NCBI RefSeq assembly: GCF_014196505.1
Contig: NZ_JACIDW010000001.1
Location: forward strand, 186,001-250,000
DNA length: 64,000 nt
Origin: Rhizobium metallidurans
GTDB taxonomy: Bacteria > Pseudomonadota > Alphaproteobacteria > Rhizobiales > Rhizobiaceae
Direction of reading: 5' to 3'
Positions 35,617-46,036 of this stretch are shown in pieces (position 1 is the first letter of the stretch; the number at the start of each line of letters is the position of its first letter). The notes under the pieces were generated by a model, which did not search any database, was not told the origin of the DNA, and saw nothing but the letters and a program-made list of their open reading frames with translations. The translations under genes were made by a program, and so were the position numbers.

Positions 35617-36552
35617 CTACTGCAGAAGCGCCTCGGCGGTGTTTTCGTCGGTAATCAGGCCATGCAGGCTACCGCTGCGAAGCACGGCGCGGATCGCCTC
35701 GACCTTCCCCACCCCGCCGGCGAGCGCCACTAGCCGCTCGGTTCTCGGTTGCGGCAAGGCGGCCGAAAGTGTGCGCTCGGTCAATGCCGTCTCGAGGATG
35801 CGGCCGTTGGAATTGAAGAAGTAGCCGAGGATTTCGCCGACGCCGCCGGCAGCCGCCACTTCCTTGATCTCGCGCGCCTCGATCATCCCCGATTGCACGA
35901 GCTGCGCATGCGTATCGACCGTGCCGAGACCGACGAGCTTCAGCGTGGCGGTATTGGCGAGATCCATCACCTCCTTGACGCCGCGCTGTGCCAAAAGCAC
36001 CTCGCGATCCTCCGCGGTGTTGGCGAAGAAGGGCACTGGCATCACGTAGGCCGGCATGCCGGTCTTTTCGGCGATTCGATGCATCACGTCATAAGGATTG
36101 GCCGCATAATTGCGCGTAAGGCCGCCAAGCAACGAGACGAAGCGCAGATCGCGGGCCGAGACGCGCGGCAGGAGATGGACTGCCGTCGACAGCGTGCGCC
36201 CATGGCCAAGCCCGATCACGGAATTGTCGCCGCGCTCGATCTCACGCTTCAGGAAGTTCGAACCAGCAAGGCCAAGCGTGCGAAAGATCGACTCGTCTTC
36301 GCCGACATAGGGCGTCACTTCGCAATATTGCAGACCGAAGCGCTCGGAGAGGCTGTTCTCCAATGCCACGCACTCGATGATATCGCCTTCGATGCTGATC
36401 TTGACGACGCCCTCGGCGACCGCCCGGGCGATCAGGCGGTGCGTTTTCACCGAGGGCAGCCCAAGGCGTTTGGCCACCTCGGACTGAGTCAAGCCGCCGG
36501 CGTAGTGAAGCCAGGCGGCTCGCACCGCGAGCGATTCTTCCGGATCGTTCAT
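35617..36552 (-). CDS. eryD: SorC/DeoR-type regulator EryD
   Basis: 311 residues. The N-terminal helix-turn-helix reads L-T-Q-S-E-V-A-K-R-L-G-L-P-S-V-K-T-H-R-L near 21-40. The rest is a SorC sugar-phosphate-binding domain, with the G-L-G-H-G-R-T-L and L-L-G-G-L landmark stretches near 115-145. EryD of Brucella and Rhizobium represses the ery operon and is relieved by erythritol or its products. It lies inside the operon between eryC and tpiB. A candidate operator is in the eryA-eryE divergent region. Confidence 0.92.
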   Translation of the reverse strand: MNDPEESLAVRAAWLHYAGGLTQSEVAKRLGLPSVKTHRLIARAVAEGVVKISIEGDIIECVALENSLSERFGLQYCEVTPYVGEDESIFRTLGLAGSNFLKREIERGDNSVIGLGHGRTLSTAVHLLPRVSARDLRFVSLLGGLTRNYAANPYDVMHRIAEKTGMPAYVMPVPFFANTAEDREVLLAQRGVKEVMDLANTATLKLVGLGTVDTHAQLVQSGMIEAREIKEVAAAGGVGEILGYFFNSNGRILETALTERTLSAALPQPRTERLVALAGGVGKVEAIRAVLRSGSLHGLITDENTAEALLQ

Positions 36553-36614
36553 CGACAGTCTCTCCCGATTTGGCCAGGCGGATATCCCGCCTCTGTTTTT
36601 GATTCGCCTCTCGT

Positions 36615-37547
36615 TCAGATATGCAGGTCGGCGATGCCGGTGTCGATGTGGGGCGCCCAGAACGCGACGCTTTCGGCGATCTGCGAGATCACCTGGCGGT
36701 CGTTCGGCTCGCGCTCCTTGAAGGACAGTTCGAGGCAGATCTCGTTATCCCTCGCCCCACCCTCGGCAAATGCCTTGAGCAACTCCGGTGGCTGGATGCG
36801 CCCCCTGGCGTTGAATTCGGCCGTGAAGGGACGATGCCCACCCTTGTCCATCAGGCTCTGCTTGATGTGGATGATCGGCGAGACCTTGGGCACGGCGCGC
36901 GCCCAGGCATAGGGTTCGTAATCATCGGGGTTGCTCGAGGTCACGTCGCCGTGGTCGATATCGGCCATCATCCACATCGGCACGGCCATGTTGGCGGCGG
37001 TCAGCCGGTCCTGCAACTTCATGCATTCGGCGATCGTCTCGCCAAACTCGCGGCCGATGCTCATCGGCTCCCAGAAGACATAGGAGAGCCCCGCCGCCTT
37101 CGCGTGCTCGGCAACCTCGGCCCAGCAATCGATCGCGATCTTGATCAGCTCCTCGCGGCGCGCGGGATCGTCGAAGTCCTTGTAGGTGAAGATCGCGAAC
37201 TGCGTTCCGACCGAGGTCCCGCCGAGATCAGCGGTTATATCGGCGAAGGTCTTGAACCATTCGACATAGTAGCGACGGACGTCGGCGTCGGGATGACCGA
37301 AATGGTTGAGCCGGCCGTAAGGCCCGGTCATACCCGAGGTCACCCGCACGCCTGTACGCTGCAGCGCCGCCGACATGTTGCGGGTCAGCCTGCGGATGAC
37401 GGGCGCCTGCCAGCTCGGATTGATGAACTCGTGGGTGAGTTGCAGGTCGCGGATGCGCAGATCCCGTGCCACGGCTTCGATCAGATCATCCGGCTCGGCG
37501 AAACGATTGACGAGCGGATTGGTGTTTAAGGAAAGGGTCAATGCCAT
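36615..37547 (-). CDS. eryC: erythrulose-phosphate epimerase EryC (xylose-isomerase-like TIM barrel)
   Basis: 310 residues from the ATG at 37547; the longer frame overlaps eryB and has no ribosome site. It resembles sugar phosphate isomerase/epimerase barrels: E-P-M-S-I-G-R-E near 165-172, D-I-D-H-G-D near 200, H-I-K-Q-S near 228, and E-L-S-F-K-E near 285, giving likely metal-binding Glu/Asp/His. Formerly called a dehydrogenase, EryC was shown in Brucella to be a tetrulose-phosphate racemase/epimerase. It lies 11 bases after eryB. Confidence 0.9.
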   Translation of the reverse strand: MALTLSLNTNPLVNRFAEPDDLIEAVARDLRIRDLQLTHEFINPSWQAPVIRRLTRNMSAALQRTGVRVTSGMTGPYGRLNHFGHPDADVRRYYVEWFKTFADITADLGGTSVGTQFAIFTYKDFDDPARREELIKIAIDCWAEVAEHAKAAGLSYVFWEPMSIGREFGETIAECMKLQDRLTAANMAVPMWMMADIDHGDVTSSNPDDYEPYAWARAVPKVSPIIHIKQSLMDKGGHRPFTAEFNARGRIQPPELLKAFAEGGARDNEICLELSFKEREPNDRQVISQIAESVAFWAPHIDTGIADLHI

Positions 37548-37558
37548 AATTTGTATCC

Positions 37559-39073
37559 TCAGGCGGCCGCAACGAGGTTCGCGCCGGCGAACCAGTCGGC
37601 GAAGCCGGCCTGCTCGGCCTCGGTGAGGTGCAGATAGTGCTTCGTGCGCCGCTTCAGCACGTCCTCGGGGGTCAGCGCCCACTCGGACGAGACGAGATAA
37701 CGAACCTCGGCCTCGTAGAGATGGCCACCGAAGTGGCGGCCAAGGCCTTCGACACCTTTTGCATCGCCGACGATCTTGCGGGTGCGGGTGCCGTATAGAC
37801 GGCCATAGTGGCCGGCAAGCGTGCGCGACATCCAGGGATAGGCTTCCTTCAGACCGTTGAAGAAGGTCTCGTAATCGGCCTTCGGCATGTCGCCGCCCGG
37901 AAGTGCCGCGTGCTCCGTCCAGTTATCGGACATTTGCGGGAAGATATGCTTCAGCCGCTGCATGCCGCGCTCGGCAAGCTCACGGAAGGTGGTGATCTTT
38001 CCACCGAACACATTCAGCAGCGGCGCGTTGCCGGTCTCCTCGAGATCGAAGACGTAATCGCGCGTCACCGCCGACGGATTGCCCTTGCCGTCGTCGAACA
38101 ACGGCCGCACGCCGGAGAAGCTGTGCAGCACATCCTGGCGGCGGAGCTTCTCCTTGAAGTAGCGGTTGACGGCCGTGAGCAGGTATTCGATTTCCTTTTC
38201 ATCCGCCGCGACGTCCTCGGCTCGGCCTTCGTAGGAGATGTCGGTCGTCCCGATCAAAGCCTTGTCGCCCTCATAGGGGTTGATGAAAATCACGCGCTTG
38301 TCGTGGTTCTGCACCAGGTAGGCGTTCGAGCCCGCCCAGAACTTCGGCACGATGATATGGCTGCCCTTGACCAGCCGGACATTGCGGCTGCTGTTGGCGC
38401 CAGCCACGCGGCCGATGACATCGGACACCCAGGGGCCAGCCGCGTTGGCGATACAGCGGGCGCGGAAATTGCGGGTTTCGCCGGTGACGCTATTCTTGGT
38501 GGTGATGCTCCAGCCGCCGTTCTCGCGCCGGGCGGAGACGGCGGCCGTGCGGGTCAGGACCTCGGCGCCACGTTCGGCGGCATCGACCGCGTTGAGCACC
38601 ACGAGGCGCGCATCGTCGACCCAGCAGTCCGAATATTCGAAGCCGCGGATGTATTGATCGAGGATCGGCGTGCCCTCGGGGTCACGGCGCAGATCGAGCG
38701 TGCGGGTGCCCGGAAGCTTCTTGCGGCCGCCGAGGTGATCGTAGAGGAAGAGGCCGAGGCGAACGAGCCAGGCCGGGCGATCCTGCGGCGAATGCGGCAG
38801 CACGAAGCGCATCGGCCAGATGATGTGAGGCGCGGCGTTGAGCAGCACCTCGCGCTCGATGAGCGCCTCGCGCACCAGCCGGAATTCGTAATATTCCAGA
38901 TAGCGCAGGCCGCCATGCACCAGCTTGCCCGAGCGCGACGACGTTCCCTGCGCCAGATCGTCCTTCTCGCACAGCACGACCTTCAGGCCACGGCCCGCCG
39001 CGTCGCGCGCGATGCCGGCGCCATTGATCCCGCCACCGATCACGAACAGATCCACCATTCCGGACTCAGTCAT
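37559..39073 (-). CDS. eryB: erythritol phosphate dehydrogenase EryB (GlpD-like flavoprotein)
   Basis: 504 residues from ATG 39073, which has GGAG 7 bases upstream; ATG 39079 is too close to the site. An FAD-binding N-terminus V-I-G-G-G-I-N-G-A-G-I-A-R-D-A is near 10-24, followed by G-T-S-S-R-S-G-K-L-V-H-G-G-L-R-Y-L, the GlpD/GlpA family block. The C-terminal half contains F-G-G-K-I-T-T-F-R. It oxidises erythritol phosphate to erythrulose phosphate, passing electrons to FAD and probably quinone. It shares its fold with the second flavoprotein at 48494. Confidence 0.93.
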   Translation of the reverse strand: MTESGMVDLFVIGGGINGAGIARDAAGRGLKVVLCEKDDLAQGTSSRSGKLVHGGLRYLEYYEFRLVREALIEREVLLNAAPHIIWPMRFVLPHSPQDRPAWLVRLGLFLYDHLGGRKKLPGTRTLDLRRDPEGTPILDQYIRGFEYSDCWVDDARLVVLNAVDAAERGAEVLTRTAAVSARRENGGWSITTKNSVTGETRNFRARCIANAAGPWVSDVIGRVAGANSSRNVRLVKGSHIIVPKFWAGSNAYLVQNHDKRVIFINPYEGDKALIGTTDISYEGRAEDVAADEKEIEYLLTAVNRYFKEKLRRQDVLHSFSGVRPLFDDGKGNPSAVTRDYVFDLEETGNAPLLNVFGGKITTFRELAERGMQRLKHIFPQMSDNWTEHAALPGGDMPKADYETFFNGLKEAYPWMSRTLAGHYGRLYGTRTRKIVGDAKGVEGLGRHFGGHLYEAEVRYLVSSEWALTPEDVLKRRTKHYLHLTEAEQAGFADWFAGANLVAAA

Positions 39074-39159
39074 CAACATGCTCCTTCGGATGCTCTTTGC
39101 ATCAACAAATTCAGTCAGCGCGACCGCGCATACGTCGCGGCCCAGCGCGGCGTTTCCGT

Positions 39160-40713
39160 TTATTGCGTGGCGACCAGTTGATCCCAGGCAGGCGCAACCG
39201 CCTGGCGCACCATTACATAGGCCTTGAACAGGCGCTCGAAGCGCTCGGCCTGCTCGCTGTCGGGCGCTTCGGCCTCGCCAAGCAGCGGCGTCACCCATTC
39301 GGCAATGCAATCATCCATGTTGCGATAGGCACCGATGGCGACCGCCGCCATCATCGCGACGCCCGCGGCGCCCGCCTCCTCGCGCCGCGATACCCTGACC
39401 GGCGCATTGACCGCAGCCGACAGGCAACCGCGAAGCGCGCGCGAACGCGCCGCGCCGCCGGTGATCCGGAGCTCCTCGGGCATGTCGCCCATCGCCGCGT
39501 AGCAATCGCGCGTCGCCATGCCGAGACCCTCGACGACGGCGCGCAACAGATCAGGAAAGCCGTGACGCATGGAGAGGCCAGTGAAGCCGGCACGCGCAGC
39601 GGCGTTGACGAAGGGTCCGCGCTCGCCGGCATCGGAGATATAGGGATGATAAAGTACCGAGCCTGGACGGCTCTCGGCGAACCAGCTGTCGATGCGGGCG
39701 ATCAGATCGGCATGAGACACGGTCTTGCCGCCCTCCGCCATCAGCGATCCGGCCATCTGCAGCAGCCAGTCGATATTGATGGTGGCGCTCATGTTGGTCT
39801 GCACCTGGGTGACGATACCGGGCATCGGCAAGGCGATCACATACCCCGTCCCCTCCGCATTGAGCTGCACGTCGGCCACCGCCTTCGCGCGCATGTGGAC
39901 GCCGGTGGAGCCGACGGTCGAACAGGCCGCGTTCTGACCCGCGCTGCGTACGCCGGCGCCGAGCGCGGTCATGACCATATCGACATAACCCAGGCTGACA
40001 GGTGTACCGGCAAGAAGACCACAGGCCCGCGCCGCGTCGGCGGAGAGCGGATGGGTGACCTCTGTGCCGTCGATGATCTCCGGCAGCAGCGACCGGCGGC
40101 GCGACAGCCCGAGGGCATCGATCGCCGTATCGTCATATCGCCGCGTGCGGAAATTGCCGAAGGTGAAACTCGCTTCCGATGGATCGGTGGCGCGGACGCC
40201 CGTGAGATTGAGATAGAGCCAGTCCTTGCAATGAAGCGCGACTTCAGCGTGATCGAGAAGTTCGGGCTGATTGCGATCCATATGCGCGATCTGAGCGCCC
40301 TGCTGACAGGTGTTGAGACCAGTCCCGGTCGCTTCGAAACGCGCGCGATTTCCCGCACCGGCGCTAAGCCGCGTCACGGTGGGGGCTGCGCGCGCGTCGA
40401 GCCATAGCCAGGCATCGCCAACCGGCTGGTTGCCGGCGCCGACAAGCCATGTGCCGTCGCCCTGCCCCGTAACCGAAATGGCCGCCGTGCGCTCGGCAAG
40501 CCCCGGCACCTTTTCGCCGAGGCCGCGCAACGCGGTCACGCAGTCGACCCAGGTTTGAGTGAGAGACTGCGTCGCCGAACCGTCATCGCCCGTAGCATAT
40601 TGATTGCGCGCCGAAGCGGACGCGATCTGGCGCCCGGAGAGCTCGAAGGCGACCGCCTTGATCACCGACGTCCCGGCATCGATGCCGATGATGATCTGCC
40701 CACGCTCAGACAT
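39160..40713 (-). CDS. eryA: erythritol kinase EryA (FGGY family)
   Basis: 517 residues from ATG 40713; the upstream in-frame TTG at 40737 is rejected. FGGY landmarks: I-I-G-I-D-A-G-T-S-V near residue 8 (phosphate 1), V-T-G-Q-G-D-G-T-W near 82, D-A-W-L-W-L-D-A-R near 101 and G-G-A-A-R-S-R near 418. It phosphorylates erythritol, the first committed step. The start overlaps the stop of a 26-codon leader ORF that has a much stronger ribosome site, suggesting translational coupling. First structural gene of the minus-strand ery operon. Confidence 0.92.
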   Translation of the reverse strand: MSERGQIIIGIDAGTSVIKAVAFELSGRQIASASARNQYATGDDGSATQSLTQTWVDCVTALRGLGEKVPGLAERTAAISVTGQGDGTWLVGAGNQPVGDAWLWLDARAAPTVTRLSAGAGNRARFEATGTGLNTCQQGAQIAHMDRNQPELLDHAEVALHCKDWLYLNLTGVRATDPSEASFTFGNFRTRRYDDTAIDALGLSRRRSLLPEIIDGTEVTHPLSADAARACGLLAGTPVSLGYVDMVMTALGAGVRSAGQNAACSTVGSTGVHMRAKAVADVQLNAEGTGYVIALPMPGIVTQVQTNMSATINIDWLLQMAGSLMAEGGKTVSHADLIARIDSWFAESRPGSVLYHPYISDAGERGPFVNAAARAGFTGLSMRHGFPDLLRAVVEGLGMATRDCYAAMGDMPEELRITGGAARSRALRGCLSAAVNAPVRVSRREEAGAAGVAMMAAVAIGAYRNMDDCIAEWVTPLLGEAEAPDSEQAERFERLFKAYVMVRQAVAPAWDQLVATQ

Positions 40714-40786
40714 CGGAAGCCCCGTCGGCCACGACAATCGCCACGATAATCCATGCCGCTGGATACGGCATCCTCATCCCACTCAT
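40706..40786 (-). CDS. 26-residue leader ORF overlapping the eryA start
   Basis: ATG at 40786 with a near-perfect GGGAGGAG 5 bases upstream; the TGA stop at 40706-40708 lies just inside eryA, so ATGTCTGA is shared. The predicted peptide starts M-S-G-M-R-M-P-Y-P and has a hydrophobic core A-A-W-I-I-V-A-I-V-V-A. The frame differs from eryA, whose own ribosome site is weak. It may be a leader peptide for coupling, or a sign that the true eryA start needs checking. Confidence 0.5.
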   Translation of the reverse strand: MSGMRMPYPAAWIIVAIVVADGASDV

Positions 40787-41135
40787 GGTCACTCCTCCCA
40801 GACGACCGCCGCGACCCGCGCCTAGCGCCGCCGTTCAAGCATTGCGACTGCTCCTCGCAAGATCAGACTGAAAGACCTCGCCTTGGGCAGCAACCGGAAA
40901 CCGGCAATCACCGAATTTTCGTCTTATGTAGAATATAACACAAACTTATCACCGCAAATGAATTTTTTTTCTGTCGCCGCAATTTTTTTCAGCTATAATG
41001 CAACTCATCAAATTGACCCGATCGGCAAGGCGCCAAATTGGGCGCCGTTATGCGACTGAGGCGAGGACGCCATACGGCGCCAACGCACGCAACGTCGCGA
41101 AATCAAAATAAAACATTATTATCAATAACTTGTGA

Positions 41136-41152
41136 TCAATCATCCTGATTGA
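41136..41152. promoter_or_regulatory. inverted repeat, candidate EryD operator
   Basis: TCAATCA-TCC-TGATTGA is a perfect 7-bp inverted repeat with a 3-base spacer in the middle of the ery divergent region. SorC-family regulators bind such dyads. Assignment to EryD is inference. Confidence 0.4.
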
Positions 41153-41281
41153 CCAGACGCGCACCCGGAATGCAATGAATTACAAAACGTTGTCGTGCAG
41201 CCACCCGCGTCAGGCACCGATCCGATCACGCGCAGCGGCCGTCAGCTTGGTCCGAAATCGAAAACGCCGCCGAATGGTCGA

Positions 41282-41287
41282 TTGACA
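41282..41287 (+). promoter_or_regulatory. possible -35 element for the DUF2291/eryEFG-like operon
   Basis: TTGACA is seen here, but the TATAAC nearby is only 12 bases away, so spacing is poor for sigma-70. Weak evidence. Confidence 0.25.
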
Positions 41288-41620
41288 AGGGGCGATCTTT
41301 ATAACATGTTTATTGCCATTGATAACACGGTGATACCACAGCTCACGGCTAACACGGTATCTGCGTGACACGCCCGGCGGTTGGAGGAGAAACAAGCGCC
41401 GGGTTATTGAGGAGGATCACGGCGGTGCGAATTTCTGTTTCCAGACATGGCTTGGCGTCACGCCAGCACTTCGGCTCCGGCGCCCGATCGACGCTTGGCG
41501 ACTTCGCCGGCGACCTTCCCGATTTTCGTCTACCTGACCGGTCGCGACGTCGATAATCCCCCCATCCCTTCTTCTTTCCCTCAACAGGAAATCCGGCCCC
41601 GCGCCGAAGGTTGTCAGAAA

Positions 41621-42273
41621 ATGAGCATAGAAACGGACTACGCGGCTTCCCAGCCGAAGAGCGGCAAACTGAAAATCGCGGTCGGCATAGCGGCGGTCGC
41701 GGTTGTCGTCGGCGCGATCGCGCTGGACACGAAGGTCGTCAACATCGGTTCCGAAAGCGACGTACGCCAACAGGTTTTCTCCTCCGACACCTATGGTGTG
41801 GAGCAGTTTCCGAAGATCGCGGCCGATGTCGAGAAGCGCGCCGTCGCTGCGGCCGAGCTTGCACCCGCGGTCATCGCCGACAAGAAGGCGGCGGGCGAGA
41901 AGTATGGCGTCGCGACGACCACCGGCCCGGTTCTGCCCGTGTCCTTCTCCGGTGTCGTCGGCGAGCGCAAGGGCAATATCAACGCGGTGCAGGTCGATGG
42001 ACTGCCGCCCGAAATCGTCATTCGCATGCAGACCGGACCGGCGATCAACGGCACCGATCTTCGCGATGCCACGGGCACGATCGAATTCGGCCAGTTCACC
42101 AATCAGATCGAGTATCAGGATGCCGGTTCGGCGATCAACAACGAGATGAAGAAGGCGGTGCTGGGCAATATCGACCCCACGCAGCTGACCGGCAAGACGG
42201 TCACCGTCACCGGCGTGTTCAAGCTCATCAACCCGAAGAACTGGCTCGTCACCCCCGTCAAGGTTGAAGTCAA

Positions 42274-42277
<4 letters not shown>
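41621..42277 (+). CDS. DUF2291 family membrane-anchored protein
   Basis: 218 residues from ATG 41621 (an AAGG lies 10 bases upstream). The open frame runs further upstream, but that stretch is proline-rich noncoding-like sequence. There is one membrane helix at about 18-37 (K-I-A-V-G-I-A-A-V-A-V-V-V-G-A), then a periplasmic domain ending in V-T-G-V-F-K-L-I-N-P-K-N-W-L-V-T-P-V. DUF2291 proteins are usually predicted lipoproteins next to ribose-type ABC transporters, but this one has no lipobox cysteine. Its role is unknown. It overlaps the ATPase gene by 4 bases. Confidence 0.75.
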
Positions 42278-43824
<1,547 letters not shown>

Positions 43825-43847
43825 CCCGGAATTATGGAGCACTGATT

Positions 43848-44900
43848 ATGTCAGTCACTGAAGCAAACGACAAAAAGACAGTTTCGAACGGGCCACGGCG
43901 GGATTTCAATATCGTACGCCTGCTGCTGGAAGGTCGCGCGTTCTTCGCGCTGATCGTCATCATCGCGGTCTTCTCCTTCCTGTCGCCTTATTATTTCAGC
44001 CTCAACAACTTCCTGGTCATGGCCTCGCACGTGGCGATCTTCGGGATTCTGGCGATCGGCATGCTGCTCGTCATCCTGAACGGCGGCATCGACCTTTCGG
44101 TCGGCTCGACGCTGGGCCTCGCCGGTTGTATCGCGGGCTTCCTGATGCAGGGCGTTACGCTCTCCTCTTTCGGCGTCATCCTCTATCCGCCGGTCTGGGC
44201 CGTGGTCGTGATCACCTGCGCGATGGGCGCGCTGGTCGGCGCCGTCAACGGCGTGCTGATCGCCTATCTCAAGGTGCCCGCCTTCGTCGCATCGCTCGGC
44301 GTTCTCTACGTTGCCCGCGGCATCGCGCTCCTGATGACGAACGGCCTGACCTACAACAGCCTCGGCGGCCGCCCCGAACTCGGCAACACCGGCTTCGACT
44401 GGCTCGGTTTCAACAGCCTCGGCGGCATTCCGATCGGTGTTCTGGTGCTCGCGACCATCGCCATCATCTGCGCCATCGTGCTCAGCAAGACCGCTTTCGG
44501 CCGCTGGCTCTATGCTTCCGGCGGCAACGAACGCGCCGCCGAACTCTCGGGCGTACCCGTCAAGCGCGTCAAGATCCTGGTCTACGTGTTCTCCGGCGTC
44601 TGCGCGGCCGTTGCCGGCCTGGTCCTTTCCTCCCAGCTGACGTCCGCCGGTCCGACCGCCGGCACCACCTATGAACTGACGGCTATCGCGGCCGTGGTCA
44701 TCGGCGGCGCCGCGCTCACCGGCGGACGGGGGACCGTACGCGGCACCATGCTCGGCGCCTTCGTCATCGGCTTCCTGTCCGACGGCCTCGTGATCATCGG
44801 CGTGTCGGCCTATTGGCAGACGGTCTTCACCGGCGCGGTCATCGTTCTCGCCGTTCTCATGAACAGCATCCAATACGGGCGTCGGGTCAAATCCTCCTGA
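43848..44900 (+). CDS. eryF: ribose-type sugar ABC transporter permease (EryF-like)
   Basis: 350 residues with eight to ten membrane helices. RbsC landmarks: G-I-D-L-S-V-G-S-T-L-G-L near 82-93, N-E-R-A-A-E-L-S-G-V near 227, and A-A-V-V-I-G-G-A-A-L-T-G-G-R-G-T near 285-300. It lies 23 bases after the ATPase gene and forms the inner-membrane homodimer channel. It would carry erythritol or a related polyol. Confidence 0.88.
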   Translation: MSVTEANDKKTVSNGPRRDFNIVRLLLEGRAFFALIVIIAVFSFLSPYYFSLNNFLVMASHVAIFGILAIGMLLVILNGGIDLSVGSTLGLAGCIAGFLMQGVTLSSFGVILYPPVWAVVVITCAMGALVGAVNGVLIAYLKVPAFVASLGVLYVARGIALLMTNGLTYNSLGGRPELGNTGFDWLGFNSLGGIPIGVLVLATIAIICAIVLSKTAFGRWLYASGGNERAAELSGVPVKRVKILVYVFSGVCAAVAGLVLSSQLTSAGPTAGTTYELTAIAAVVIGGAALTGGRGTVRGTMLGAFVIGFLSDGLVIIGVSAYWQTVFTGAVIVLAVLMNSIQYGRRVKSS

Positions 44901-44986
44901 CGCACGCTCAAGACCTTCTCCGCAACGACGCGGAAAGCACCGCCGGGAAGCCGGCACCACACGAACTCATCAATGGGAGAGAGACT

Positions 44987-45934
44987 ATGTTTAAAAAGGG
45001 CATGCGCGTTCTTCTGGCGGCCGTTACCGTAGCGCCGATCTTCGTAAGCTCCGCATGGGCAGAGGGCCTGATGACGATCATCGTCAACGACCCGTCCAAC
45101 CCCTACTGGCTCACCGAAGGCAACGTCGCCAAGGCGACCGCTGAAAAGCTCGGCTACACCGCAACAGTCGGCGCGCACAAGGGTGACACCAACACCGAAA
45201 GCAACCTCATCGACACCGCGATCACCAACAAGTCGGTTGCCATCATCCTCGACCCGGCAAACGCCGATGGCTCCGTCGGCGCCGTCAAGAAGGCCGTTGC
45301 CGCGGGCATTCCGGTTATCCTCGTCAACGCCGAAATCAACCAGGAAGGCCTCGCCAAGGCGCAGCTCGTTTCCAACAATGCCCAGGGCGCGGCCCTCGGC
45401 GCGCAGCAGTGGGTCGAAGCTGTCGGCGACAAGGGCAAGTATGCCGAGCTCTTCGGCTCTCCGTCCGACAACAACGCCGCCACCCGCTCCAACGGCTACG
45501 AGTCGGTCCTGACCCAGTATCCCGATCTGGTGAAGTCCGCCAAGGAAGTCGCCAACTGGGACCGTACGCAGGGCCACAACAAGATGCAGTCGATGCTGCA
45601 GGCAAATCCTGACATCATCGGCGTCATCTCCGGCAACGACGAAATGGCTCTCGGTGCGATCGCAGCTCTGAAGCAGGCCGGCAAGCTGGCAAACGTCAAG
45701 GTCGGCGGTTTCGATGGTTCGCCCGACGCGGTTGCCGCGATCAAGGCCGGCGAACTGCAGTACACCGTCCTCCAGCCGGTCGCAGTCTTCTCTGAAGAAG
45801 CCGTCAAGCAGGCCGACAACGTCATCAAGACCGGCAGCACCGGCGCCAAGAGCGAAAAGCAGCTCTTCGATTGCCTGCTGATCACCAAGGACAATGTCGA
45901 CAAGTACACGGCTCCCTTCGTTCTCGAGCAGTAA
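44987..45934 (+). CDS. eryG: ribose-type sugar-binding protein (EryG-like)
   Basis: 315 residues from ATG 44987 with GGAGAGAG upstream. The signal peptide ends V-S-S-A-W-A near residue 24. The mature periplasmic-binding-protein-1-like fold has V-N-D-P-S-N-P-Y-W, N-K-S-V-A-I-I-L-D-P, S-G-N-D-E-M-A-L-G-A and V-G-G-F-D-G-S. The last gene of the transporter operon, followed by a strong terminator. Its ligand should be erythritol by context, though a wider polyol range is possible. Confidence 0.88.
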   Translation: MFKKGMRVLLAAVTVAPIFVSSAWAEGLMTIIVNDPSNPYWLTEGNVAKATAEKLGYTATVGAHKGDTNTESNLIDTAITNKSVAIILDPANADGSVGAVKKAVAAGIPVILVNAEINQEGLAKAQLVSNNAQGAALGAQQWVEAVGDKGKYAELFGSPSDNNAATRSNGYESVLTQYPDLVKSAKEVANWDRTQGHNKMQSMLQANPDIIGVISGNDEMALGAIAALKQAGKLANVKVGGFDGSPDAVAAIKAGELQYTVLQPVAVFSEEAVKQADNVIKTGSTGAKSEKQLFDCLLITKDNVDKYTAPFVLEQ

Positions 45935-45940
45935 GACAGG

Positions 45941-45972
45941 AAGGGGACGCCTCGCCGAGGCGCCCCCTTTTT
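45941..45972 (+). terminator. terminator after the eryG-like gene
   Basis: GGGGACGCCTCG pairs with CGAGGCGCCCC (one bulge) and is followed by five T residues. Confidence 0.85.
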
Positions 45973-46036
45973 CCTCCACAGTTGCGTATCTTCGCGATAC
46001 AACGCGCATATCCGTCGTTCGAGCGCAGAGGCCATC

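Larger units (their letters stand above)
40797..41620. promoter_or_regulatory. 824-bp divergent control region between eryA and the eryEFG-like transporter
   Basis: No convincing gene. An AT-rich block (40915-41180) contains T-runs, repeated GGCGCC sites near 41034-41083, and a dyad at 41136-41152. A TTGACA hexamer is at 41282. A GGAGGAG-like site near 41382 and GAGGAGG near 41410 are not followed by a good open frame in the reading frame of the DUF2291 gene, though short starts after them exist. Both divergent promoters and the EryD operator are expected here. Confidence 0.55.
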
